NCBI GenBank assembly: GCA_963746885.1
Contig: CAVVDM010000013.1
Location: 434,001-498,000, forward strand
DNA length: 64,000 bases
DNA from: DATARH01 sp963746885
Lineage (GTDB): Bacteria > Pseudomonadota > Alphaproteobacteria > ATCC43930 > CGMCC-115725
Direction of reading: 5' to 3'
The translations under genes and the position numbers were made by a program. Numbering within the stretch: the first letter of the stretch is position 1; every line of letters begins with the position of its first letter. The notes beneath the pieces were generated by a model. The model had not been told where the DNA came from, ran no database searches, and saw nothing but the letters and a program-made list of their open reading frames with translations. Below are positions 57,083 to 64,000 of the stretch, in pieces.

Positions 57083-58441
57083 CCCCACGGATCATGTGTG
57101 GACGGCCCCGGAGTGCAAGGGGTGACGGGCGAAGAGTCGACGACGGTACGATGTGCGGTCATGTGTCCGGCCTGTTTGCGCGGCACATGCCGCTGGCCCA
57201 GATGGGTTCCGCAATCCAGCCCCAAACAAGTCCGCGGCGTCGGGACGCCGGTGATCCGGGCGGGGTGTTCTGGATCGTCGGATCGACCGATCATCATCTC
57301 CTCGCGGCACACCTGCACTCCTGGCAGCGACGACCGGTCAGGCAGCGGCCGCGAGCGGAGCTCGCCGATATGCCTCGCCGGTCGTCATCATGGCCCACGC
57401 GATGCGGGCCATCTTGTTGGCCAGAGCCACCGCCGCCAGCTTGCGCGGCCGGCGCTCCAGCAAGGACAGCAGCCAGGCCGAGGCGCGGCCCGGCTTGGCG
57501 TATCGGATGATCGCCGTGGCCCCGAGCACCAGCAATTGGCGCAGCCGCTCGTCGCCGGCCCGGCTGATGCCGCCCATGCGCTGCTTGCCGCCGCTGGAGT
57601 GCTCGCGCGGCGTCAGCCCGATCCAGGCGGCCAGGTGGCGGCCGGATTGGAATTGCGTCGGGTCGATCCGTACGGCCAGCGTCAACGCGCCGATCGGGCC
57701 GATGCCGGGAATCTCGGCCAGCAGCCGGCTGACCGGGTTGGCCTTGTGCTGCGCCATCAGCGCCGTGTCGAGCTTGGCGATCTCGCGGTCGAGATGCGCC
57801 ACCTGCTGCCCCAGGAAGGCCAGCAGGCGGCGCGCGGCCTGCGGTACCTCGGCATCCTGCGCCACCGCCGCCAGCAGCTCGGCCACCCGGCCGGTGCCGC
57901 CGGCCACCACCACGCCAAACTCAGCGGCATGGCCGCGCAGCGCGTTGATGGTCTGGGTGCGCTGGGCCACCAGCAGCTCGCGGGCGCTCAGAGTGAGAGC
58001 ATCGGCTTGTTGGGTGGCCGACTTGATCGCCACCCGGCGCATCGCTGGCCGGCTGGCGGCCTCGCTGATCGCCTCGGCGTCGTTCCGGTCAGTCTTGCCG
58101 CGCTTGACGAACGGCTTGACGTATTGCGGCGGGATCAGCCCCACCCGGTGGCCCAGCTTGCTCAGCGTGCGCGCCCAATGGTGCGAGCCGCCGCACGCTT
58201 CCAGCACCACCTCGGTCGGCGCCAGCTTGGCGAAGAATGCGACCAATTGGCCCCGGCGAAGGTCGCGGCGGAGCACCGGACGCTCTTGGGCATCCACCCC
58301 GTGCAGGGTGAACACCGACTTGGACGTGTCGATGGCAATGCGTTTAAGCTCCATGGCGGACGGCTCCCTCGTTTCGGTCATACGACCCCGAAACTTTGGC
58401 ACGCGATGCCGTGGGGCCGTCCACCCCAACAAGTCCGTGGG
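57083..58441 (-). mobile_element. IS110-family (IS1111 group) insertion sequence, apparently complete
   Basis: The transposase lies between imperfect inverted repeats: CCCCACGGA then TGGACGGCCCC on the left (57083-57109) and their reverse complement GGGGCCGTCCA then TCCGTGGG on the right (58413-58441). Subterminal repeats distinguish the IS1111 group from other IS110 elements. The element splits IS256-family sequence, so the exact ends lie within a few bases of 57080 and 58450. Confidence 0.75.
57338..58354 (-). CDS. IS110/IS1111-family transposase
   Basis: 338 residues from ATG 58354. The RuvC-like DEDD catalytic domain is intact: AIDTSKSVFTLHG (first Asp), TEVVLEACGGSHHWAR (Glu) and KRGKTDRNDAEAI (Asp pair). 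The C-terminal transposase_20 domain follows with LAEIPGIGPIGALTLAV and HLAAWIGLTPREHSSGGKQRMGGISRAG. No frameshift, so potentially active. ATG 58381 is an alternative start. Confidence 0.92.
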   Translation of the reverse strand: MELKRIAIDTSKSVFTLHGVDAQERPVLRRDLRRGQLVAFFAKLAPTEVVLEACGGSHHWARTLSKLGHRVGLIPPQYVKPFVKRGKTDRNDAEAISEAASRPAMRRVAIKSATQQADALTLSARELLVAQRTQTINALRGHAAEFGVVVAGGTGRVAELLAAVAQDAEVPQAARRLLAFLGQQVAHLDREIAKLDTALMAQHKANPVSRLLAEIPGIGPIGALTLAVRIDPTQFQSGRHLAAWIGLTPREHSSGGKQRMGGISRAGDERLRQLLVLGATAIIRYAKPGRASAWLLSLLERRPRKLAAVALANKMARIAWAMMTTGEAYRRAPLAAAA

Positions 58442-58449
58442 CTGAAGGC

Positions 58450-58485
58450 CCGTGGGACGGTCGAGCGGCGCATCCCGAAATTGCG
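58450..58485 (+). mobile_element. IS256-family continuation right of the IS1111 element
   Basis: The peptide RGTVERRIPKLR is what should follow RETR in an IS256-family transposase (consensus-like RAGTVELRIPKLR). It starts right after the right inverted repeat of the IS110-family element. Homology is lost after this short piece. Confidence 0.55.
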
Positions 58486-58939
58486 CACAACGGCTCCCTT
58501 GCGGCTGTGCAGACTGCGCACGCTCCCACATTCGGAACCCGAACGGGGGCGGTCCATGCCATCAAATGGGCCGTACAACGGGCCCGCTACATGACCCTGG
58601 AAACCAGGCCTCCGTTGAGCGACGATCCCTTCGTCAAGCTGCCCACTGTGACCGGCTGACATAACCGGCCAGACCCGCCGGAGACCTGGAGCGACCCCGC
58701 GCTCCGACACCACGCTGAGGGGCACGATCCAGCTGGGTCTGCCGGTCGCGCCCGATCTCACCGAGGTGGCTGTCCGGCGCGTTGTTGACGCCCTCGCGCG
58801 CGCGATATAAACAGCTGCGGCGCCGTTGCCGATCGATCAGGGCGATGCCTTCCGCCGCTGATCAGTCCGGGGCGAACCTAGTCTCGTCTACGTCGCACGA
58901 TCCCGACAGTTCCCGGGGACGCAATACGGAGATTGACCG
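58486..58939. other. About 450 bases with no supportable gene
   Basis: GC-rich sequence between the IS debris and the glycosyltransferase. Short frames on both strands lack start sites, motifs or family features. Probably flanking IS debris and the upstream region of the glycosyltransferase gene. Confidence 0.5.
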
Positions 58940-59707
58940 CTGAGTGACAGCCCTGTAGCCGGTGCGCCTGATCCGATAACGGTAATTATTCTGTCGTGGA
59001 ACAGGCCATTATATCTCTGGACATGCCTCGACAGCCTTTACCGTTACACTAGGCATCCGGCGCGCTTCGTGTTGGTCGACAATCATTCCGATGATCAGGG
59101 GGTTGCGAAGGTCGTAGCCGGCTTCGAACGACGAGGAATGTTTGCCGCCGTCGAGTGGCACATGACCAACGCGCCCGATCGTGTGACCGATGCCATAGAG
59201 CGGCATCGGCATTTTCCATCAAATTACCTGGCCTACATCGAAAGCGACGTCGCTGTTTTTGACACGGAGCCATGCTGGCTGACGCGGATGCGCACCATCA
59301 TGGACGCCCACCCTAATCTGGGGTTGCTTGGTTCCTACGTAGACACGCGCGATTTTATCGATCCGGAGGTTGCACGGCGAATCGCTCCAGACCTCGATCA
59401 GAGGACCTTCGACGGCCTGATCAAGGCAAAGAGCCCGGAGCGCTCGCTGTCTCCGACGCCGCCTCTGGCGCCCGTGATCGATCCTTTCAACCCGCCCGGC
59501 CGGTTGGCCATGGTGAAAAAGGAGATCATCGACGTAATCCGCGTCGGGACCGATGCCGTGATCTATGAGAAGGCGAAAGCGGCGGGGATAGGGGCCGGCA
59601 TTGCGACGCAAGTGCGGCATCGGCACCTGTCGCTGCTCAATTTTTTCGATTACCCGGCCTACGACGTCGTCGGGCGCGACGAAATGCAGGCGAGAGCGGA
59701 TGCGTGA
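58940..59707 (+). CDS. Family-2-like glycosyltransferase
   Basis: About 255 residues. ITVIILSWNRPLYLWTCLDSLYRYT and FVLVDNHSDDQG are the opening strands of a GT-A glycosyltransferase; YLAYIESDVAVFD carries the DxD-like metal site. No ATG, GTG or TTG precedes this fold in frame; CTG at 58940, eight bases after GGAG, is the most likely start. GTG 59069 would delete the first strand. It probably transfers a sugar to a surface glycan. Convergent with the PRMT-like gene. Confidence 0.7.
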   Translation: MSDSPVAGAPDPITVIILSWNRPLYLWTCLDSLYRYTRHPARFVLVDNHSDDQGVAKVVAGFERRGMFAAVEWHMTNAPDRVTDAIERHRHFPSNYLAYIESDVAVFDTEPCWLTRMRTIMDAHPNLGLLGSYVDTRDFIDPEVARRIAPDLDQRTFDGLIKAKSPERSLSPTPPLAPVIDPFNPPGRLAMVKKEIIDVIRVGTDAVIYEKAKAAGIGAGIATQVRHRHLSLLNFFDYPAYDVVGRDEMQARADA

Positions 59708-59750
59708 AAGGGGCAGGTATACCCGCCGTTGATCGTGCAGTATGCGATGC

Positions 59751-60908
59751 CTACCCCTGCGTATCCTCGAGCGTGTAGAGCCGTTCCCTAACGATTACCG
59801 TCCGGCCTGCGCGTTTGATTTCTGCCCGAATTGCGAGAACCGGAGAGAAAATGAATTCGTCGGGTGTCGCTTTCACCTTCACAACCAGCGTATCACCGCT
59901 GAGAATATGGATCTGTTCCATGGGAAAGTAGGATTGATGCCACGAATTATCGATCGAGAAAGGCGAACTATCAAGCACAATTCCGGGTGCGAGTTCGAGG
60001 TCGAAATAGCCGAGAAAGCCGTGACATGTCGCGGCATGGGAGAATGTATGGTCGAATTCGTGTTCGAAAAAGAAGGCTCCGGAATTGGCCGTGGAGCAGT
60101 CGATCGTCTGGATTTTGACTGGCTCTAGCACCGTATGTTTGGCGGCCTGCACGATAATGCGGCGCGTGCGGTCAAGTTGCCGGTCATGGACCAGCCGGAA
60201 ATCGAAGCCCCAGACAGGTCGTTCCCAGAAGCCGGGTCCACGCTCAACGTAGAGCCTCGAATCATCGAGCGGTGACAAATACAAACGCGCCTTCTTTGGC
60301 ATTACCGCGCCGCCGGGTTTGAGATTGCGGTCGCGCACTCGCGCGAACGCGTCAAAATGCCGCCATTCCTCAAATAGGTACATCCCGGCCCATTCGCCCA
60401 TTACAAGATCCGCGGGCGCGGGGCTGACGAACTGCGCGGCATCGCCTAAAACGAAGCTTACGCGATCGGCGAGGCCATTGGCTTCGGCGACCGAGCGTGC
60501 ATCATCAACGATAGGTGTTGCTTCAAGCGCGTGGACTTGGCCGGCTCCGGCGCGCGCGGCCAGCAGCGACAAGATGCCGGAACCGGCGCCGACATCGATT
60601 ACCAGATCTCCTGGCCGGACCGTAGCCTTGATGGCCTTTTCGAACGCCAGGACGCGGCTGCTATCGGCCAGCATGCCGCGATGGCTCCTCCAGCCGCTGA
60701 ACGCTCCGGCATGTGCGCTCGGTTGTTCGGTTGCCGTCATTTCCTGCAGCAGCCCGTTTTTCTCGAGGCAGTCCCAGACCTCGGCAGCCCGCTGCAGGCT
60801 CCCCACCTTTTTTCCGGCATATTTCCTCAGGAAGGCTTCGCGCTCGATCGGGGTACACAGGCCCGAGAAAACCTCGATTACTTCCGCCGAGAGTTGATAC
60901 TTGGGCAT
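59751..60908 (-). CDS. PRMT-like protein arginine methyltransferase with N-terminal extra domain
   Basis: 385 residues. The SAM fold has motif I VIDVGAGSGILSLLAARAGA and an acidic ribose contact in VHALEATP. The PRMT-specific double-E loop is LVMGEWAGMYLFEEW, and a late SWHQSYFPM resembles the THW loop. The first ~60 residues (YQLSAEVIEVFSGL, then a helix pair to LEKNGLL) recall a PqqD-like winged domain; that is tentative. PRMTs are common in eukaryotes and uncommon in bacteria. Target unknown; it could also act on a small peptide. Confidence 0.75.
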   Translation of the reverse strand: MPKYQLSAEVIEVFSGLCTPIEREAFLRKYAGKKVGSLQRAAEVWDCLEKNGLLQEMTATEQPSAHAGAFSGWRSHRGMLADSSRVLAFEKAIKATVRPGDLVIDVGAGSGILSLLAARAGAGQVHALEATPIVDDARSVAEANGLADRVSFVLGDAAQFVSPAPADLVMGEWAGMYLFEEWRHFDAFARVRDRNLKPGGAVMPKKARLYLSPLDDSRLYVERGPGFWERPVWGFDFRLVHDRQLDRTRRIIVQAAKHTVLEPVKIQTIDCSTANSGAFFFEHEFDHTFSHAATCHGFLGYFDLELAPGIVLDSSPFSIDNSWHQSYFPMEQIHILSGDTLVVKVKATPDEFIFSPVLAIRAEIKRAGRTVIVRERLYTLEDTQG

Positions 60909-61021
60909 GGTTCCGCCAGTCTTGATGCCTGTGGCTGCAGTTAGAGGGTATACGAATGGCAGTCCGTCTGACGGACGTGATGAAGATGGTTACATAGGGC
61001 GCGCGGATCCTGCTTCAGACC

Positions 61022-61996
61022 CTAGCCATTGGCACTGCTGGCTCTGTATGGCGGAAACCAGGTGTCACGGGCAAGATTGCCGGCACGATCGCACAACGCG
61101 TTAAATCGCTCGTCGTCATAGACCTGACGCAGCGAGCGCAGCGGCGTCGGCGCGACGTTGAAGCCCTGCTTGTATCGATATATCCCGTCGCCGACGCGTC
61201 CGCCGCCCCCGATGTTCAGGTACTGTACTCCCATTTGCTGCAGCCGCTCGATCGCATTCCAGATCACCCAGGTGCCGAGACCGCGTCCTCGCTCGCTCGT
61301 GGCCGCCAAATGGCCCTCGGCGTACTCGCCGGCTACACCATATAGATGAACGGCCTCAATCTGATGTCCGATGCGAGCCCCGATACCAACGCAGTTAGGA
61401 TCGTGAACCCAGCGGTCGAGCGTTTCCGGCGAGAATTGATCGCCGGCGAGCCGGGTCATTGCCGCCGGATGCAAACGCTTCAGGCTTTCGGCGAGAACGG
61501 CCGGCTCTTCGACCAGACATGCTCCGCTACGGCCGCCATCACGGATCTTTCGTCGGATGTTGGGTGAAAACGTGTCGAGGATGTCAGGGCTTCGCAAGTC
61601 AAGAACAAAGACCTCATTATGCGCCACGACATTGCTGTGCGGAACCTGATCTTCGAACTCGGCGGATAACGCAAGCTGAATATAGCCGCAAATCCAACCT
61701 TGCGCGACCGCGTATTCGCGCCAAAGAGAAAATGGCGCCCTCGATATCGGCTCTATTGAGGTGCCGGAAAGCCCGGGTATCGTGGCAATATCCGTGGTTC
61801 CCAGGAACGAGCGCTCGAAAAATGGCAGGAGCATGCGCGCGCCCTTGCTTCGGACGATGGCCAGACGAGCGTCAATTCCGGAGGCGCGCAGGGCAAAAGC
61901 GTAGCTCCACGATTGCGACGGAAGACCGGTTCCCCGGTGCTCGGCTTCCCACCGCTCGCGATCTTCCAGGTGCAGGATGGTGACGTCCTCGGGCAT
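61022..61996 (-). CDS. FemAB/GNAT-type acyltransferase-like protein
   Basis: 324 residues from ATG 61996 (EDVTILHLEDRERWEAEHRG). A FemAB-like double GNAT fold: GLPSQSWSYAFALRASGID, SPNIRRKIRDGGRSGACLVEE, then GIGARIGHQIEAVHLYGVAG, ERGRGLGTWVIWNAIERLQQMGVQYLNIGG and IYRYKQGFNVAPTPL. Such proteins transfer amino-acyl or acyl groups to peptidoglycan or exopolysaccharide. It lies upstream of the PRMT-like gene on the same strand, 113 bases apart. The frame to 62146 is a poor start. Confidence 0.72.
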   Translation of the reverse strand: MPEDVTILHLEDRERWEAEHRGTGLPSQSWSYAFALRASGIDARLAIVRSKGARMLLPFFERSFLGTTDIATIPGLSGTSIEPISRAPFSLWREYAVAQGWICGYIQLALSAEFEDQVPHSNVVAHNEVFVLDLRSPDILDTFSPNIRRKIRDGGRSGACLVEEPAVLAESLKRLHPAAMTRLAGDQFSPETLDRWVHDPNCVGIGARIGHQIEAVHLYGVAGEYAEGHLAATSERGRGLGTWVIWNAIERLQQMGVQYLNIGGGGRVGDGIYRYKQGFNVAPTPLRSLRQVYDDERFNALCDRAGNLARDTWFPPYRASSANG

Positions 61997-62185
61997 GCCT
62001 CGATATTTCGGCCGTCGCAGCGCTTGTCCCCGGTGCAGGCGGAAGGTACAAGAAGCGTGGCGCACGGCACAACCCGGACCAGCACGAATCGCACCGTTCA
62101 TTAGCTTCGTAACCGGGCTGACGTCCGCAGATCGCTTGATGCGCAAGCCAGGCGGCGCCGGTCAATCCACCTGCGTGGAGGCGAC

Positions 62186-62968
62186 ATGCCGGACGACGAG
62201 CCAGATGCCGCGATGTTCGACGATTTCGCCGAAATTTATGACCTGGCCAATCTCGATCGTGCCCGCGAAATCGCGTTCTACTGCCACCTCGCCGGTGAGG
62301 GGGCGCGATCGCTGCTCGATCTCGGCTGTGGCACCGGCACGATAACGATTCCGGTGGGCGAGAGGCTGATCGCACAGCACGGGCCGACCGCGCGGATCGT
62401 CGGCATCGACCAATCGCACAGGATGCTTCAGGTCGCGCGCCGTCGTGCCCCGGACATTGAATGGATGCAGGGAGACCTCCGGGCACCGCCTGTAAACGAA
62501 AAGTTCGACTTGATAATATGCGGCTTCAATGTGCTACAATTTTTGGTTAATGATACCGATATACTGAAATGCTGTTGCTATATTCGTGATACGCTTACGC
62601 CGAGCGGAACCTTTGCATTTGACATTTACAATCCGAATCTCGAGTTTCTGAATGGGTCACACAGCGATCGGGAGATCCGGTCGCTGGTTGATGGTCAGGG
62701 ACGCCGGTTCGCACTAAGAGAGCGCGGCGACTACGATCCATCATCTCGCGTCTTGGTAACAGACTGGTACTTGCTGGCCAAAGACAGCCCGGCTGACGCG
62801 CCAACCGCGTGCTTGCATGCTCCGATGCGGCAATATTTTCCCGAGGAGGTCGAGCGGCTTCTGGCGGCGACCGGCCTCACGCCGCGGGAGCGTTACGGCG
62901 ACTTCGACCGCTCGCCGTTCACGGCGCTCTCAAAGCATCAGGTCTTGGTCTGCGGTCGTTCATGCTAA
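62186..62968 (+). CDS. SAM-dependent methyltransferase
   Basis: 260 residues; ATG 62186 has GTGGAGG just upstream. Class I fold: SLLDLGCGTGTITIPV (motif I), RIVGIDQSHRMLQVARRRA, FDLIICGFNVLQFLVND and TLTPSGTFAFDIYNP. The central part resembles methyltransferase_25 and similar small-molecule enzymes. It is divergent from the FemAB-like gene and ends at the border of recombinase debris. Substrate unknown. Confidence 0.85.
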   Translation: MPDDEPDAAMFDDFAEIYDLANLDRAREIAFYCHLAGEGARSLLDLGCGTGTITIPVGERLIAQHGPTARIVGIDQSHRMLQVARRRAPDIEWMQGDLRAPPVNEKFDLIICGFNVLQFLVNDTDILKCCCYIRDTLTPSGTFAFDIYNPNLEFLNGSHSDREIRSLVDGQGRRFALRERGDYDPSSRVLVTDWYLLAKDSPADAPTACLHAPMRQYFPEEVERLLAATGLTPRERYGDFDRSPFTALSKHQVLVCGRSC

Positions 62969-63090
62969 GCGATGCGCTGACCGCACATTTTGATACGCTG
63001 ATCCTCGACGAGGACGGCGTGTACGATCCGGCCAGCTTCAACGATCGGCTTCTGCTCGGCCTCAAGGGAACGATGAGCGAGGCCCAGGGT
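62961..63090 (+). pseudogene. Serine-recombinase fragment
   Basis: SDALTAHFDTLILDEDGVYDPASFNDRLLLGLKGTMSEA matches an internal part of large serine recombinases (the DRLLLGLKGTMSEAE helix). It has no beginning or end and joins directly to IS3 sequence. Confidence 0.6.
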
Positions 63091-63690
63091 GAGAAGACGC
63101 TGGCTGAGCCGGCACAGCAGTTTGACGTGCATCCGCACCAGATCACGGGCTGGAAGACGCCGCTTCTCGATGGGGCGGCCGGGGTATTTGGTTCCGGTGC
63201 GGCAAGCACGGAAGCCCGGCCGGCGGTGGATTTGAAGGTGCTGCACGCCAAGATCGGGGAGCTGGCGCTGGAGAACGATTTTCTGGCCGGGGCGCTCGAG
63301 CCGCGGCCGGCATGCTGGGCGCAAAGCGATGATTGACCGTAAGCATGAGCTGCTGAGCTGCCGCCGTCCCGGCAAGACAAGATCCTGAAGCTCAGCCGGA
63401 GCGGGCTTTATTACCGGCCCCATCCGGTGCCGCCGGCCGGCAAGGGGGCCAGGCGCGCCAATGTCTTCGTCGAACGGCTCTGGCGCTCGGTCACTCGGTC
63501 AAGTATGAAGAGGTCTATCTGCGGGCCTACGACAGCGGCGGCTAGGCGCGCGCGTCGATCGACCGGTATCTGGACTTCTACAACCGCAAGCGACCGCATT
63601 CGAGCCTTGACGCTCGAACGCCCGACCGCGCCCACTTCGACCAGCTGCCGCAGGTCGCGGCAGCATCAATTTCGCCGTCGTTTTCGGAGC
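63091..63690 (+). mobile_element. IS3-family remnant (orfA and orfB pieces)
   Basis: OrfA: GEKTLAEPAQQFDVHPHQITGWK, then LKVLHAKIGELALENDFLAGAL. OrfB in other frames: IDRKHELLS, KILKLSRSGLYYRPHPVPP, a deletion, then RRANVFVERLWRSV, SIDRYLDFYNRKRPHSSLD and FDQLPQVAAA, with a stop in between. The catalytic core is largely deleted. Non-functional. Confidence 0.75.
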
Positions 63691-63862
63691 GTCACTCTGG
63701 TCGGGCTACGCCCTCCCGGCATACCACCCCGAAAACGGCACACCACGACGGCAAGCGGCAGAGGTTCCACTTATCAAGCGCGAAAACCTGTCCAGACCAA
63801 GCCGGCCACCTCTGTCCTCTTCCCGGGAAGTCTGTAAGCATGCGGCGTAGGCCGCGGCAGGG

Positions 63863-64000
63863 TTATTTCGGCGCGGTCGACCGCTTGAGCAAGTCGGGAT
63901 CGGCCTTGTAGATCTCGATGATGCCGGTGAGGGTTTCGATGCCGAAGTCGGTGAACGCCATGAGGCTCTCGTCGCCTGGGCCGTAGACCCAGATCAGGCC
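63863..64000 (-). CDS. C-terminal end of an unidentified gene, cut by the window edge
   Basis: The last 45 residues, GLIWVYGPGDESLMAFTDFG, IETLTGIIEIYKADPDLLKR, STAPK, then TAA at 63863. The frame is open to base 64000, and its clean amphipathic composition and codon use suggest a real gene continuing to the right. I do not recognise the family from this piece. Confidence 0.5.
   Translation of the reverse strand, partial: GLIWVYGPGDESLMAFTDFGIETLTGIIEIYKADPDLLKRSTAPK

Overview
The window is high-GC alphaproteobacterial chromosome. The block order rplU-rpmA // obgE-proB-proA-nadD-rsfS-rlmH, the phoR-pstSCAB-phoU-phoB locus, dnaK-dnaJ and an mlaA-mlaC pair are all typical of that class. I cannot name the genus. 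No rRNA, tRNA or CRISPR array was seen.

Layout. (1) 1-15 kb, metabolism: a hydantoinase/oxoprolinase pair (hyuA, hyuB running off the left edge), a DadA-like FAD oxidoreductase, mlaA-mlaC for phospholipid retrograde transport, and a methionine-cycle operon sahR-metF-metH. A perfect 9-bp inverted repeat lies over the likely sahR promoter. An enoyl-CoA hydratase and two 2-hydroxyacid dehydrogenases follow. (2) 15-27 kb, surface-glycan decoration island: two sulfotransferase genes, a WcbI-like gene, and then decayed genes for an alpha/beta hydrolase, a sialate-esterase-like secreted protein, a GT-D glycosyltransferase, an FkbM methyltransferase and a secreted glycosidase-like protein. IS1380 remnants and an internal duplication run through it. 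(3) 27-30 kb: a DUF5681 cassette of three small genes, a deleted FAD-monooxygenase fragment and an IS1595 remnant. (4) 30-35 kb, catabolic cluster: CoA-transferase A and B, cupin, Zn alcohol dehydrogenase, a solute-binding protein and a second cupin. (5) 35-56 kb, housekeeping core: DUF5666 protein, MsrQ-like heme membrane protein, the rplU to rlmH block, the Pho regulon, a polysaccharide export lipoprotein, dnaJ, dnaK and a DUF1848 protein. (6) 56-64 kb, second accessory stretch: an inverted copy of the FAD-monooxygenase fragment, an IS1111-type IS110 element nested in an IS256 remnant, a small cluster (glycosyltransferase, bacterial PRMT-like protein, FemAB-like protein, methyltransferase), and recombinase and IS3 debris.

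A striking cross-cutting feature is that metF, metH, wcbI, the DUF5681 gene, adh (twice), the DUF5666 gene, proA and proB (twice) are each broken by what looks like exactly one inserted base. Removing the base restores family-typical proteins. Because essential and housekeeping genes are affected, I favour uncorrected sequence error over real gene loss, and I annotate these as genes with a noted frameshift. The 19-27 kb glycan island is different: it has shifts of both signs, stops and IS debris, and I read it as real decay.
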